Assembly (NCBI RefSeq): GCF_014191255.1
Contig: NZ_JACHWH010000002.1
Location: 558,001 to 622,000 of the forward strand
Direction: 5' to 3'
From: Amycolatopsis bartoniae
GTDB taxonomy: Bacteria > Actinomycetota > Actinomycetes > Mycobacteriales > Pseudonocardiaceae
Length of the DNA stretch: 64,000 nt
Both the position numbers and the translations under genes were made by a program. Positions 30,022 through 39,460 of the stretch are shown here, piece by piece; position 1 is the stretch's first letter; every line of letters begins with the position of its first letter. The notes below the pieces were generated by a model that was not told where the DNA came from, searched no databases, and saw only the letters and a list, made by a program, of their open reading frames with translations.

Positions 30022-30909
30022 TCAGCCGACGAACGCCGACAGCAGCACCCAGGACACGACGGCCGACGGCAGCAGTGAGTCCAGCCGGTCCATCAGCCCG
30101 CCGTGCCCGGGCAGCATGGTGCCCATGTCCTTGATGCCCAGGTCCCGCTTGATGAGCGACTCGACCAGGTCCCCGAGCGTGGCGGTGAGCACGATCGCGG
30201 CGCCGAACAGCACGCCCTGCCACACGTGCCCGTCGAGCAGGAAGTGCACCGACAGCGCGCCACCGACGACGCCCGCGACCAGCGAACCGGTGAAACCTTC
30301 CCAGGTCTTCTTCGGGCTGATCGACGGCGCCATCGGGTGCTTGCCCTTGAGCACGCCCGCGGCGTAGCCCCCGGTGTCGGACGCGACGACGCCGATCATG
30401 AACGTCAGTACCCGGCCGACCCCATCCGTGGGCGGCACGAGCATCGCGGCGAAGGACGCGAACAACGGCAGCCACGCGGCGGCGAACACCGACGTCGAAA
30501 TGTCGCGCAGGTAGCCATCAGCGCCGCCAGGCAACCGCCACAGCAAGCAGGCCAGCACGGTGAGCGCGAACGCGATCATCGCGCCCTTGAGCCCGAACGG
30601 CCAGGCCAGCCAGACCATCGCCTGGCCACCCACCAGCAGCGGGACCAGCGCGAGCCGGATACCCGCCGCGCGGCGCACGGCCTGCGCGAACTCGATCGTC
30701 CCCACCGCGATGGCGACCGCGATGATCCCGATGAACAGGTACCGCACGGTGAGCAGCGAGACGAGGATCGCCGCCCCCAGCACCACGCCGACCGCGATGG
30801 CCGCCGGCAGGTTCCGGCCGGCCCGCGACGGTTTCTTGGCCGGGGCGGGTTCCTCCGGCTCGGGAGAAGACATCGGGGCCTTCTCGCGTTCTTCGCTCAC
30901 CTGGGCCAT
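30022..30909 (-). CDS. cdsA: Phosphatidate cytidylyltransferase
   Basis: A 295-residue membrane enzyme making CDP-diacylglycerol from phosphatidate and CTP. A charged Pro/Glu-rich N-terminus precedes eight or so transmembrane segments. The family signature is complete at the C-terminus: SLIKRDLGIKDMGTMLPGHGGLMDRLDS. The ATG overlaps the frr stop as TGATG, so translation is coupled. It follows rpsB-tsf-pyrH-frr, the usual actinobacterial order. Confidence 0.96.
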   Translation of the reverse strand: MAQVSEEREKAPMSSPEPEEPAPAKKPSRAGRNLPAAIAVGVVLGAAILVSLLTVRYLFIGIIAVAIAVGTIEFAQAVRRAAGIRLALVPLLVGGQAMVWLAWPFGLKGAMIAFALTVLACLLWRLPGGADGYLRDISTSVFAAAWLPLFASFAAMLVPPTDGVGRVLTFMIGVVASDTGGYAAGVLKGKHPMAPSISPKKTWEGFTGSLVAGVVGGALSVHFLLDGHVWQGVLFGAAIVLTATLGDLVESLIKRDLGIKDMGTMLPGHGGLMDRLDSLLPSAVVSWVLLSAFVG

Positions 30910-31466
30910 CAGACCTCGAGTAGCTCGGTTTCCTTGTTCTTGACGAGTTCGTCGACCTGGGAGACGTAGCTGTCCGTCAGGTTCTGCAGTTCCTTCTCCG
31001 CGCGGGCGACCTCGTCCTCACCGGCCTCGCCGTCCTTGGCGATGCGGTCGAGCTCTTCCTTGGCCTTGCGGCGCACACCGCGGATGTGGACCTTGGCGTC
31101 CTCGCCCTTGCTCTTGGCCGTCTTCACCATCTCGCGGCGCCGCTCCTCGGTCAGCTGCGGGATGACGATGCGGATGATCTGCCCGTCGTTGCTGGGATTC
31201 ACGCCCAGGTCGGATTCGCGGATCGCCTTCTCGATGGCGTTCAGCTGGCTCTGGTCGTACGGCTTGACGATGGCCATCCGCGCCTCGGGGATGTTCACGC
31301 TCGCCACCTGGTTGAGCGGCATCGTCGCGCCGTAGGCCTCGACCACCACGCGGGAGAACATCGACGGAGTGGCCCGGCCGGTCCGCACCGACGACAGATC
31401 CTCCTTGGCGTGGGACACCGCTTTTTCCATCTTCTCCTCGGCGTCGAGGAGGGTCTCGTCGATCAC
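30909..31466 (-). CDS. frr: Ribosome recycling factor
   Basis: A 185-residue protein that, with EF-G, splits post-termination ribosomes. Conserved stretches are [46 protein letters not shown] and [35 protein letters not shown]. Length is standard for the family. It lies 53 bases downstream of pyrH and its stop is fused to the cdsA start (TGATG). Confidence 0.98.
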   Translation of the reverse strand: MIDETLLDAEEKMEKAVSHAKEDLSSVRTGRATPSMFSRVVVEAYGATMPLNQVASVNIPEARMAIVKPYDQSQLNAIEKAIRESDLGVNPSNDGQIIRIVIPQLTEERRREMVKTAKSKGEDAKVHIRGVRRKAKEELDRIAKDGEAGEDEVARAEKELQNLTDSYVSQVDELVKNKETELLEV

Positions 31467-31519
31467 GGCTACTCCCGTTTTTCTCTGTTGTCTCCGGTGA
31501 TCCCACCAGTACTGGGCGG

Positions 31520-32257
31520 TCAGTCCCGCGGCGGGGTGCTGACCAACGTCCCGATCCTCTCACCACGGACCGCGCGCGCGATGTTCCCCTCCGTGAGGAG
31601 GTTGAACACGATGATCGGCATGTTGTTGTCCATGCAGAGGCTGAAGGCCGTCGCGTCGGCGACCTTCAGCCCGCGTTCGAGCACCTCGCGGTGCGTGATC
31701 TCCTCGAACATCTTCGCGCCGGGGTCGGTTTTCGGGTCGGCGGTGAACACGCCGTCGACCGCCTTGGCCATCAGGACCGCCTCGCAGCCGATCTCCAGCG
31801 CCCGCTGCGCGGCCGCCGTGTCGGTGGAGAAGTACGGCATCCCGACGCCGGCGGCGAAGATGACCACACGGCCCTTCTCCAGGTGCCGCTCGGCGCGCCG
31901 CGGGATGTAGGGCTCGGCGACCTGGCCCATGGTGATGGCGCTCTGCACGCGCGTCGGCACGCCTTCCTTCTCCAGGAAGTCCTGCAGCGCGAGGCAGTTC
32001 ATCACCGTGCCCAGCATGGCCATGTAGTCGGCGCGGTCGCGGTCCATGCCGCGCTGCGACAGCTCCGCGCCGCGGAAGTAGTTGCCACCCCCGATGACGA
32101 CGGCCATCTGCACGCCGGTGCGCACGACCTCCGCGATCTGCAGCGCGACCGAGTGCACCACGTCGGGGTCGACGCCCAGCGATCCGCCGCCGAGCATCTC
32201 GCCGCCCAGTTTCAGCAGTACCCGTCGGTAGCCGTCATCGGCTCGTTGCTCCGTCAT
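31520..32257 (-). CDS. pyrH: Uridylate kinase (UMP kinase)
   Basis: A 245-residue hexameric UMP kinase of the amino-acid-kinase fold. It has [13 protein letters not shown] at the N-terminus, [29 protein letters not shown] and [25 protein letters not shown] 32257 is preferred because GGAGGTGA lies about ten bases upstream. An ATG at 32308 sits inside a strong hairpin and would add 17 non-conserved residues. The hairpin separates pyrH from tsf. Confidence 0.96.
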   Translation of the reverse strand: MTEQRADDGYRRVLLKLGGEMLGGGSLGVDPDVVHSVALQIAEVVRTGVQMAVVIGGGNYFRGAELSQRGMDRDRADYMAMLGTVMNCLALQDFLEKEGVPTRVQSAITMGQVAEPYIPRRAERHLEKGRVVIFAAGVGMPYFSTDTAAAQRALEIGCEAVLMAKAVDGVFTADPKTDPGAKMFEEITHREVLERGLKVADATAFSLCMDNNMPIIVFNLLTEGNIARAVRGERIGTLVSTPPRD

Positions 32258-32306
32258 GCCCGCCCTCACCTCCGTGGGTACCGCTTCGCTCAAGTGCTCG
32301 TTCGGC

Positions 32307-32348
32307 ATCGTGCCCCGTCCCCGAGTTCACCGGGAGACGGGGCACGAT
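32307..32348 (-). terminator. Strong stem-loop between tsf and pyrH
   Basis: A 13-bp perfect stem (32307-32319 with 32336-32348) encloses a 16-base loop that can itself pair CCCG with CGGG. It starts about 20 bases after the tsf stop and ends 49 bases before the pyrH ATG. It probably terminates or attenuates rpsB-tsf transcription, leaving pyrH-frr-cdsA on read-through or a separate promoter. Confidence 0.75.
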
Positions 32349-32367
32349 ACGCGTCAGCCTGGGGGCC

Positions 32368-33186
32368 TTACTGCTGGCCCACCTCGAAGCGCGCGAACCG
32401 GGTGACGGTCACGCCCGCCGCGTCGAGCAGCTGCTTCACGGTCTTCTTGTTGTCGGTCACCGACGGCTGCTCCAGCAGCACGGTGTCCTTGTAGAAGGCG
32501 TTGACCTTGCCTTCGATGATCTTCGGCAGCGCCTGCTCCGGCTTGCCCTCGGCCCGCGCGGTCTCCTCGGCGATGCGGCGCTCGTTGTCGACGATGTCGG
32601 CGGGCACCTCCTCGCGGGTCAGGTACTTCGGCTTGAGGGCCGCGATCTGCAGCGCCGCACCGCGGGCCGCCTCGGCCCCGTCACCGGTGTACTCGACCAG
32701 CACGCCGACGGCCGGCGGAAGGCCGGCGCCACGGCGGTGCAGGTAGGTCTCGACCGTGCCGTCGAACGAGACGACCCGGCGCAGGACGAGCTTCTCGCCG
32801 ATCTTGGCGGCCAGCTCCTGGACGGCGTCGTTGACGGTCTGGCCGCCCTCGAGCTGGGCCGCGCCCAGCTTCTCGACGTCGTCGGTGCGCGCGGCCTTGG
32901 CCGCGGCGACGATCTTCTCGGCCAGCTGCTGGAACTGCTCGTTCTTCGCGACGAAGTCGGTCTCGGAGTTGAGCTCGATCAGCACGCCGCCGTCACCGGC
33001 GACCAGACCCTCGGCGGTGGCGCGCTCGGCGCGCTTGCCGACGTCCTTCGCACCCTTGATGCGCAGGTACTCGACGGCCTTGTCGAAGTCGCCGTCGTTC
33101 TCCTCCAGCGCCTTCTTGCAGTCCATCATGCCGGAGCCGGTGAGCTCGCGGAGACGCTTCACGTCCGCCGCGGTGTAGTTCGCCAT
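32368..33186 (-). CDS. tsf: Elongation factor Ts
   Basis: A 272-residue nucleotide exchange factor for EF-Tu. The N-terminal UBA-like region is [29 protein letters not shown]. The EF-Tu contact motif is [17 protein letters not shown] near residue 75. AAGGAAACAC precedes the ATG. It follows rpsB by 65 bases in the universal order and is followed by the strong hairpin at 32307-32348. Confidence 0.98.
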   Translation of the reverse strand: MANYTAADVKRLRELTGSGMMDCKKALEENDGDFDKAVEYLRIKGAKDVGKRAERATAEGLVAGDGGVLIELNSETDFVAKNEQFQQLAEKIVAAAKAARTDDVEKLGAAQLEGGQTVNDAVQELAAKIGEKLVLRRVVSFDGTVETYLHRRGAGLPPAVGVLVEYTGDGAEAARGAALQIAALKPKYLTREEVPADIVDNERRIAEETARAEGKPEQALPKIIEGKVNAFYKDTVLLEQPSVTDNKKTVKQLLDAAGVTVTRFARFEVGQQ

Positions 33187-33251
33187 CGTGTTTCCTTCGG
33201 AGTTCTCGGGTCCCGCGCGGCCGCCGGCGAGCGGCCGCGCGGGGAAGCTGG

Positions 33252-34088
33252 TCAGGAAGAGGTGGTCTGCTCGGCGGGCTGCTGCTGCTCGCCGCCCTCA
33301 TTGCCGGCCAGGAGCTCCTTCTCCCACTCGGCCAGCGGCTCGTCGGAGGCCACACCGGGCTCCGGCTTGTCCTGGCCCTCGGGCGCGGAACCGTTGCGGC
33401 CCGACCGGGCGAGCAGACCGGCCGCGGCCGCCTCGGCGACGACCTTGGTCAGCAGCGCCGCGGAACGGATCGCGTCGTCGTTGCCCGGGATCGGGTAGTC
33501 GACCTCGTCGGGGTCGCAGTTGGTGTCCAGCACCGCCACGACGGGGATGTTGAGCTTGCGCGCCTCGCCGACGGCGATGTGCTCCTTCTTGGTGTCCACG
33601 ATCCACACGGCGGAGGGAACCTTCGCCATGTCGCGGATACCGCCGAGGGTCTTCTCGAGCTTGTCCTTCTCGCGGGTGAGCGTGAGGATTTCGCGCTTGG
33701 TCAGACCCTGGAAGCCACCGGTCTGCTCCTGCGCCTCGAGCTCCTTGAGGCGCTGCAGCCGCTTGTGCACGGTCTGGAAGTTGGTGAGCATGCCGCCCAG
33801 CCAGCGCTGGTTCACGTAGGGCATGCCCACGCGCTGCGCCTCGCTGGCGATCGCTTCCTGCGCCTGCTTCTTCGTGCCGACGAACATGATGGTGCCGCCG
33901 TGCGCGACCGTTTCCTTGATGAACTCGAACGCACGGTCGATGTACGTCAGCGTCTGCTGCAGGTCGATGATGTAGATGCCGTTGCGCTCGGTGAGGATGT
34001 AGCGCTTCATCTTCGGGTTCCAGCGCCGCGTCTGGTGCCCGAAGTGCACACCGGAGTCGAGCAGCTGCTTCATGGTGACGACGGCCAT
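33252..34088 (-). CDS. rpsB: 30S ribosomal protein S2
   Basis: A 278-residue S2. It has [26 protein letters not shown] at the N-terminus, [34 protein letters not shown] and [25 protein letters not shown]. The C-terminal tail is acidic and Gln-rich, as is common in actinobacteria. ATG 34088 ([10 protein letters not shown]) matches the lineage. A 220-base leader with TACACT at its far end suggests its own promoter and possible autogenous control by S2. Confidence 0.98.
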   Translation of the reverse strand: MAVVTMKQLLDSGVHFGHQTRRWNPKMKRYILTERNGIYIIDLQQTLTYIDRAFEFIKETVAHGGTIMFVGTKKQAQEAIASEAQRVGMPYVNQRWLGGMLTNFQTVHKRLQRLKELEAQEQTGGFQGLTKREILTLTREKDKLEKTLGGIRDMAKVPSAVWIVDTKKEHIAVGEARKLNIPVVAVLDTNCDPDEVDYPIPGNDDAIRSAALLTKVVAEAAAAGLLARSGRNGSAPEGQDKPEPGVASDEPLAEWEKELLAGNEGGEQQQPAEQTTSS

Positions 34089-34321
34089 GGCCGGATTCGC
34101 ACCTCTTCTGTCTGGCGTGCCGGGTTTTCACCGGCGCGCGTTTCGGTTTGCCGCTGCAGGCCGGGTGACCGGCAGCCCTGGTGCCGTGCCGGTGTCCGCA
34201 CCCCGTGTCGCCACGAGGACCGCCCGGACACCGCGCGTCCCGTCTCGATCGAGCTGAGAGGTCGGGACATGCACGTGCACGCGAAGTCGACCTGTGCAGG
34301 ACAGGCCGCGCGAATAGTGTA
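34089..34321 (-). promoter_or_regulatory. Long leader and -10 element of rpsB-tsf
   Basis: On the minus strand TACACT (complement of 34316-34321) forms a good -10, about 220 bases before the rpsB ATG; the -35 is weak. The intervening sequence can form several GC hairpins, such as a GCCGGTCACCCGGC-type stem near 34160. S2 autoregulates through its leader in other bacteria; here this is inference. Confidence 0.45.
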
Positions 34322-34437
34322 CGCCCAGCGCTCGGCAGCATCACCCGGGGAGCCTGAGGGGTCCGAGCTGTCCACATCACCCTCGGTTGTCCACAGAATC
34401 GCATTCTGTTTCCCGTGGTGAGTGCTGGACGGCCATC

Positions 34438-34980
34438 GTGGGAGACGTGCCCAGGTTCTTCCCCGTGACATCAGCGCTCCTGCTCGTGGCAGGGGCGCTG
34501 ATAACGCCGGTCGCGTGGAGCTCGGGCGCGGTGGTCCCCCGGTCTGCGGTGTTGCAGGAGCCCCGGTTCTCATGGCCACTGTCGCCGCCGCCGGAGGTGA
34601 CGCGGGCCTTCGAAGCGCCGGCGACGGAGTACGGCCCGGGCCACCGAGGCGTCGACCTGGCGGCGGCACCCGGTCAGCCCGTCCTGGCAGCGGCCCCCGG
34701 TGTCGTGGTGTTCGCGGGCCAGGTCGCAGGCCAAGGCGTGGTATCGATCGACCACGACGGCGGCCTACGCACGACGTACGAGCCGGTGACCCCGACGGTG
34801 CCCGCAGGTGCCCAGGTCTACGGCGGGCAGCAGATCGGCTTGGTCAACCCCGGGCATCCGGGATGCCCGGTCGCGGCCTGCCTGCACTGGGGTGTCCGGC
34901 GAGGAGAGGAGTACCTGAACCCACTGGCCTTGATCCGAACGGAGTCCGTGATCCGGCTGAAGCCGTGGGAGCCGCCTTAA
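34438..34980 (+). CDS. Secreted M23-family (LytM-like) peptidase domain protein
   Basis: A protein of about 180 residues. A hydrophobic signal or anchor (FFPVTSALLLVAGALITPVAWS) precedes an M23 domain: YGPGHRGVDLAAAPGQPVLAAAPGVVVFAG, VSIDHDGGLRTTYEPV and CLHWGVRRGEEYLNPL. The zinc residues H and D of GHRGVDL and the H of LHWG are present, so it may be active on peptidoglycan, or act as a regulator. It is divergent from rpsB as Rv2891 is in M. tuberculosis. The start is uncertain: GTG 34438 or GTG 34447; TTG 34387 is also open. Confidence 0.85.
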   Translation: MGDVPRFFPVTSALLLVAGALITPVAWSSGAVVPRSAVLQEPRFSWPLSPPPEVTRAFEAPATEYGPGHRGVDLAAAPGQPVLAAAPGVVVFAGQVAGQGVVSIDHDGGLRTTYEPVTPTVPAGAQVYGGQQIGLVNPGHPGCPVAACLHWGVRRGEEYLNPLALIRTESVIRLKPWEPP

Positions 34981-35130
34981 GGGCTGTCAGGACGCGGACC
35001 ACAGCTCGGTGACTGGCGCCGGTCACCGACCTATTCCCCGCGGCTCCTGCCGACCCGCGTCAGCGCAGCCCGCCGCCTGCCGCCCCCGCGGCATCAGGGC
35101 TGCTGCTGCCGCCACTGCCTCGCCGGTCAG

Positions 35131-35346
35131 GCAGCACGGCAGCACGGCAGCACGGCAGCACGGCAGCACGGCAGCACGGCAGCACGGCAGCACGGCAGCA
35201 CGGCAGCACGGCAGCACGGCAGCACGGCAGCACGGCAGCACGGCAGCACGGCAGCACGGCAGCACGGCAGCACGGCAGCACGGCAGCACGGCAGCACGGC
35301 AGCACGGCAGCACGGCAGCACGGCAGCACGGCAGCACGGCAGCACG
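35131..35346. repeat. 27 perfect tandem copies of the 8-bp unit GCAGCACG
   Basis: The 216 bp from 35131 to 35346 are exactly 27 identical copies of GCAGCACG, without a single substitution. It lies in the spacer between the M23 gene and the convergent whiG gene. Since 8 is not a multiple of 3, all frames stay open and encode 8-residue repeats (QHGSTAAR on +, AVLPCCRA on -). I regard these as artefacts. Perfect identity points to recent expansion by slippage. Confidence 0.98.
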
Positions 35347-35488
35347 GATGATGCTCCCACCCTCTCGTCGGTCGAGCACCGAACGCGGAAGTCCTCAGCG
35401 AAACCCGTCCCGACCGAGAGCCCGCGCCCCCGCCGCGGGCGACTGTCCCGCTCGTGTCCCGCTCGTGCGGCCGCAGCTACTCGCGAGG

Positions 35489-36871
35489 TCAGACGCTGGC
35501 TTGCTCGGTCAGGCGGGCCCGCAGCCGGAGGACCGCCCGGGTGTGGAGCTGGCTCACCCGCGACTCGGTGACGCCGAGGACCTTGCCGATCTCGGCGAGG
35601 GTCAGGCTCTCGAAGTAGTAGAGGCTGACCACGATCCGGTCGCGTTCGGTGAGTTGCGCGATGGCCTCGGCCAGCTGCCGCCGGTTGTCGCGGTCGACGA
35701 GGACAGCGACGGGGTCCACCGCGTCTTCGTCCTGCAGGGTGTCGACGAGTGACCCGCTGTCCTTGCCCGCCGCGATGAGGTCCTCGAGCGCCACGACGCT
35801 CGTGAGCCGTAGCTGGCCGTAGAGGTCGCGCAACTCGTCGAGCCCGATGCCGAGCTCCTCGGCCAGCTCGGTGTCGCTCGGCGTGCGGTGGAGGCGTGCC
35901 CCGAGCCGTTCGAGGGCGCGCTCGGCTTCCCGCAACCGGCTGCGCACCACGCGCGGCACCCAGTCCTGAGAACGGAGGTCATCCAGGATCGCTCCGCGGA
36001 TGCGCTGCATCGCGTAGGTCTCGAAGCGCCAGCCCCGGTCGGGGTCGAACTTCTCGATGGCGTCGATCAGCCCGAAGATGCCGGACTGGACGAGGTCCCC
36101 GACGTCGACGTGCGTTGGCAACCCGGTGCCCACCCGCCCGGCGACGTACTTGACCAGCGGTGCGTAGTGCAGCACCAGACGCTCCCGGAGCCGCTGGTTC
36201 GGCCGCTCCCGGAACTCGCGCCACAAGGCGTTGATCGCCGCGTCGACCTCGTTCGTCGATCCGTCGCCACCGCCCCCGGTCCGACTCGGCTGGCCGCCAG
36301 CGCCGCCGGGCGCCAGCGCCGTACCGGCCGGAGCCGCACCATCACGCGCGTCGGCAGCCCGAGCCAGGCTGTCGGCGGCGGCGTCACGCCCCCCGCTCGC
36401 AGAGTCCGCAGGGGCGCGTCCGTCCACTGACCCCGCGACGGTCGCGCCACCGGCGGAATCCTCGATCGCGGTGCCGCTGCCGGAACCCGAGCCGTCCGGT
36501 AAGACGGTCTCAGTGGCGTTCAGGGCATGTGGGGGACCCGCAACGCTGATGTCGTGCTCGTTGTCCGTGGGGTGGGGCGCACGGCGAGCGTCAGCGGAGC
36601 CGGCCGTCGACAGGGGGCTGCCTGCCGGTTCGCCGTCCTGGGGGGCGTCCTCGCAGGGGTTGCCGCGACGAGGAGGCGCACTGCCGTCCGTGGGTACGCC
36701 GAGGTCGCCGTTCGGGCTGGTTTCCGAACGGTCTGCGTCGGTGAGGCGCAGGTCGGCTGTCATCGGACGGCCGCTCTCGGCAACGGGCTCAGTTCGGTCT
36801 CCGGGCTCAGGTCTGGTCGGGTGGAGCGACGACGGCCCCACCGGTCCTCCCCCATCACGCGCCGAGGTCAT
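35489..36871 (-). CDS. whiG: WhiG/FliA-type sigma factor with long N-terminal extension
   Basis: A 460-residue protein. Residues 205-460 are a complete sigma-28-type factor: region 2 [65 protein letters not shown], region 3 and region 4 [31 protein letters not shown]. WhiG starts sporulation of aerial hyphae in Streptomyces. Residues 1-205 are low-complexity Ser/Gly/Ala/Pro/Asp, unlike the roughly 280-residue classical WhiG. The ATG overlaps the xerC stop as ATGA, which supports this long form. An internal start nearer the core is still possible. The link to dprA and rpsB is as in Streptomyces. Confidence 0.9.
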   Translation of the reverse strand: MTSARDGGGPVGPSSLHPTRPEPGDRTEPVAESGRPMTADLRLTDADRSETSPNGDLGVPTDGSAPPRRGNPCEDAPQDGEPAGSPLSTAGSADARRAPHPTDNEHDISVAGPPHALNATETVLPDGSGSGSGTAIEDSAGGATVAGSVDGRAPADSASGGRDAAADSLARAADARDGAAPAGTALAPGGAGGQPSRTGGGGDGSTNEVDAAINALWREFRERPNQRLRERLVLHYAPLVKYVAGRVGTGLPTHVDVGDLVQSGIFGLIDAIEKFDPDRGWRFETYAMQRIRGAILDDLRSQDWVPRVVRSRLREAERALERLGARLHRTPSDTELAEELGIGLDELRDLYGQLRLTSVVALEDLIAAGKDSGSLVDTLQDEDAVDPVAVLVDRDNRRQLAEAIAQLTERDRIVVSLYYFESLTLAEIGKVLGVTESRVSQLHTRAVLRLRARLTEQASV

Positions 36872-37863
36872 CGGGCGCGAGGGTGGGCTCGGTCATGGAT
36901 CGCCTTCAACCGCTCGACTGTCACGTGAGTGTAGAGCTGCGTCGTGGCAAGCGTAGCGTGACCGAGCAGTTCCTGAACGCTGCGGAGATCAGCGCCTCCC
37001 TCCAGCAGGTGGGTCGCCGCGGTGTGCCGCAGCCCGTGCGGCCCCATGTCCGCCGCGCCGGGCACCGACTCGACGGCCTCGTGAACCAGGCGCCGGACCG
37101 CGCGCGGGTCCATCCGGCCACCACGGACGCCCAGGAACAGGGCCGCGGCGTCAGCCTTGGCCGCCGAGGCGACCATTGCCGGCCGGCCGATCTCCAACCA
37201 GGACCTCAGGGCGCGTTCGGCCGGCACGCCGAACGGCACCACGCGTTCCTTGCCTCCCTTGCCCAGGACCCGCACAACGCGGCTCCCGAAGTCGACGTCG
37301 TCGACGTCGAGTCCACAAAGCTCCGAAACCCGAACACCCGTCGCATACAGGAGTTCGAGGACCGCGTGGTCACGCATACCCTGCGGATCCAACTCAGCCG
37401 CCCCGGTGCTCGACGCCCGCAGCACCTCGCCGGCTTCGTCCGGTCGCAGCACCGCAGGGAGCGTCCGATGTGTCCGCGGGGAAACCAAGCGAGCTCCCGG
37501 ATCCACCTCCAGCGCGCCCTGCCGCCGGGCCCAGGCGGTGAACGTCCGTGCGGCGGCCGACCGGCGGGCGAGCGTGGTGCGGCTGGCGCCACTCCCGTGC
37601 TGGTGGGCCAGCCACGCCCGGAGCACCGCGACGTCGAGCCCCGCCAGCGCCGACCGGTCGTCGTCCGCCCCGTGGTCCTGGTGCAGGAAACCCAGCAGCG
37701 AGACCACGTCCCCCACGTAAGCACGGACGGTGTGCTCGGACAGGCCGCGTTCGAGACTCAGATGCCGCTCGTAGCGCGCGATCAGGTCACGCGCCTTTTC
37801 CGGGAGGGCCGCACGGATCGCATGGAGGTCGACACGATCGTCTGCCCGGTCTCCTTTGCTCAC
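36868..37863 (-). CDS. xerC: Tyrosine recombinase XerC
   Basis: A 331-residue site-specific recombinase. The N-terminal SAM-like DNA-binding domain is [27 protein letters not shown]. The catalytic residues are Arg in [13 protein letters not shown], Lys in [12 protein letters not shown], His-x-x-Arg in [12 protein letters not shown], His in [12 protein letters not shown] and the nucleophile Tyr in LYTHV. It acts with XerD at dif to resolve chromosome dimers. Start GTG 37863. It is coupled to whiG by an ATGA overlap. No attachment site or integrated element was seen nearby, which supports a housekeeping role. Confidence 0.93.
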   Translation of the reverse strand: MSKGDRADDRVDLHAIRAALPEKARDLIARYERHLSLERGLSEHTVRAYVGDVVSLLGFLHQDHGADDDRSALAGLDVAVLRAWLAHQHGSGASRTTLARRSAAARTFTAWARRQGALEVDPGARLVSPRTHRTLPAVLRPDEAGEVLRASSTGAAELDPQGMRDHAVLELLYATGVRVSELCGLDVDDVDFGSRVVRVLGKGGKERVVPFGVPAERALRSWLEIGRPAMVASAAKADAAALFLGVRGGRMDPRAVRRLVHEAVESVPGAADMGPHGLRHTAATHLLEGGADLRSVQELLGHATLATTQLYTHVTVERLKAIHDRAHPRAR

Positions 37864-38079
37864 GGACAGCCACGCTTTCCCGGCCGGCCGAACCGGTTCC
37901 GCGGCCGCAACTGGAGGAGATCAGGTGTGCGCGCTGCGTACACGCGTTCGTCTCTTGTGCACTCCTGAGCAGGCTCCGCCATAGGTACTCACGCTCGGTT
38001 AATCCGGCGCGATGGTCAAGCATCGCCACACCGCGTTACCTGCGTATCGCGTCACCACCTCTCTTCGGCTCGGATTGCT

Positions 38080-39237
38080 TCACGCGCTCTCCTTCGTGGC
38101 CCGCAGCTTTCGAGGTTGATGCCACCCGGTTTCGTCACGCTCAGCGAGACCCTCCATCTCCAGCACCGGCAGCACCGCACGGACGCGCGGCAGTGACACC
38201 CCCGACTCGGCCGCGATCTGTTCCGGAGACTTGCCTTGCCGACGTTCGAGAGCTTCGTGGATTCGAAGGGCGTCGCCGTCGAGACCGTCGGTCGGTCGCC
38301 TCGTCTGCAGCCGTTCCGGGGGGTCCGTGCCGAGTTTCCCGACGATCTCGACGACATCGTCGACAGAAGCCACGAGCGTCGCGGCGGAGTTGCGGATCAG
38401 CTCGTGGCAGCCGGCGGAGGTGGCCGAACCGATGGGACCGGGAACGGCCATCACGATCTTGCCGAGCGCACCCGCCGTGGTGGCGGTGTTGCGTGCGCCG
38501 CTGCGCCGTCCGGCTTCGACGACGACCGTGCCTTCGCTCAGCGCGGCGATCAGCCTGTTGCGCACCAGGAACCGGTGCCGTGCGGGCGGAGTGCCCGGTG
38601 GGTATTCGCTCAGCACGAGTCCACCGCGTTCGGCGATGGCGTTCAGCAGTCCGACATGCCCGGCTGGATAACCGGCCTCCAGCGAACACCCGAGCAATGC
38701 GACGGTGACTCCCTTGGCGGCGAGGGCACCCCGGTGAGCGGCTCCGTCAATGCCGTAAGCCGCGCCGGAGACGATGGTCAGGTCCCGCTCAGCCAGGCCG
38801 TAGGCGAACTCCCCCGCCACCTGTTCGCCGTAAACGCTGGCCGCGCGAGCACCGACGATCGCCACTGCTCCGTCAGCAGCCTCGTCCAACCGCGCGTCCC
38901 CACGAGCCCACAACGCGAGTGGTGCCGTGCCGCTTTGGATGCCGCGTTGCTGGGCCACTTCGAGGCAGAGCAACGGCCAGGCCGGCCACTCGTCGTCCTC
39001 GGGGATGATCAGGCGCGCACCCATGCCGTTGCCGGCCTCCAGGTCGGCTTCGGCCCGCTCCTGATCACGACGGGCGACCGTCTCGTCGATCACGCGTTGG
39101 GGGCAGTTGCCGCTTCGCACCGCTGCTGCCGCCGCGATCGGTCCACGTTCGGAGACGAACGCGACAAGAGCTGCCGCGGGCGGCTCGGCGACCCGGAGTA
39201 GGTAGGCCCTGGCACGGCGCTCTTCATCCAACGACAT
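38080..39237 (-). CDS. dprA: DNA-processing protein DprA
   Basis: A 385-residue protein. The Rossmann domain shows AIVGARAASVYGEQVAGEFAYGLAERDLTIVSGAAYGIDGAAHRGAL, then GGLVLSEYPPGTPPARHRFLVRNRLIAALSEGTVVVEAGRRSGARNTA. A C-terminal winged helix (LERRQGKSPEQIAAESGVSLPRVRAVL) follows. DprA loads RecA on incoming single strands in transformation; in non-competent actinomycetes its use is unclear. GGGAGG precedes the ATG. Its start overlaps the end of the small ORF upstream by 14 bases. Confidence 0.95.
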   Translation of the reverse strand: MSLDEERRARAYLLRVAEPPAAALVAFVSERGPIAAAAAVRSGNCPQRVIDETVARRDQERAEADLEAGNGMGARLIIPEDDEWPAWPLLCLEVAQQRGIQSGTAPLALWARGDARLDEAADGAVAIVGARAASVYGEQVAGEFAYGLAERDLTIVSGAAYGIDGAAHRGALAAKGVTVALLGCSLEAGYPAGHVGLLNAIAERGGLVLSEYPPGTPPARHRFLVRNRLIAALSEGTVVVEAGRRSGARNTATTAGALGKIVMAVPGPIGSATSAGCHELIRNSAATLVASVDDVVEIVGKLGTDPPERLQTRRPTDGLDGDALRIHEALERRQGKSPEQIAAESGVSLPRVRAVLPVLEMEGLAERDETGWHQPRKLRATKESA

Positions 39238-39460
39238 GGGCCTTGCCTCCCTGCCATCGGGGAAAGAACGGCTCGGGTGGAGGCGATTTGTCGTCAGCGA
39301 AATGAGCTGGGGCAGAGAGGCCAGGCTGGGCAGCGATTGGTGGGACCGAACCCGTGTGGGATCGGCTTGCGGTAGCCGCCGTGGAGTGCAGCGCCCCAGT
39401 CACCTGGGGTGGCGACAACAGAGCGGCGAAGCGGCGGCGAATGTTGATGGTTGTCTTCAT
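39224..39460 (-). CDS. Small coupled ORF between comM and dprA, unknown function
   Basis: A 78-residue frame starting MKTTINIRRRFAALLSPPQ and ending PEPFFPRWQGGKAHVVG. Its ATG overlaps the comM stop as ATGA, and GGAGAT lies five bases upstream inside comM. Its stop overlaps the dprA start by 14 bases. This double coupling argues that it is translated. The protein is basic at the N-terminus, Ser/Ala/Pro-rich in the middle (HSTAATASRSHTGSVPP), and has no cysteine or membrane segment. I recognise no family. It could instead be a fortuitous frame bridging the 219-base gap. Confidence 0.5.
   Translation of the reverse strand: MKTTINIRRRFAALLSPPQVTGALHSTAATASRSHTGSVPPIAAQPGLSAPAHFADDKSPPPEPFFPRWQGGKAHVVG

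Noticed and set aside
34368..34395. CTGTCCACA and TTGTCCACA as DnaA boxes between rpsB and the M23 gene
   Set aside because: TTGTCCACA fits the actinobacterial consensus, but TGTCCAC/GTGGACA words are common in this GC-rich DNA, so the signal is weak.
35023..35752. Open frames encoding QHGSTAAR and AVLPCCRA repeats
   Set aside because: They arise because an 8-bp repeat has no stop in any frame. They lack ribosome sites and flanking conserved sequence, so they are not genes.
36868..37863. XerC homologue as the integrase of a mobile element
   Set aside because: It lies in the conserved dprA-whiG-rpsB region with no tRNA, direct repeats or phage genes nearby, so it is the housekeeping recombinase.
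37787..38029. 80-codon leftward frame between dprA and xerC
   Set aside because: It runs into xerC in another frame, is Arg/Pro/Cys-rich and has no conserved character or ribosome site.
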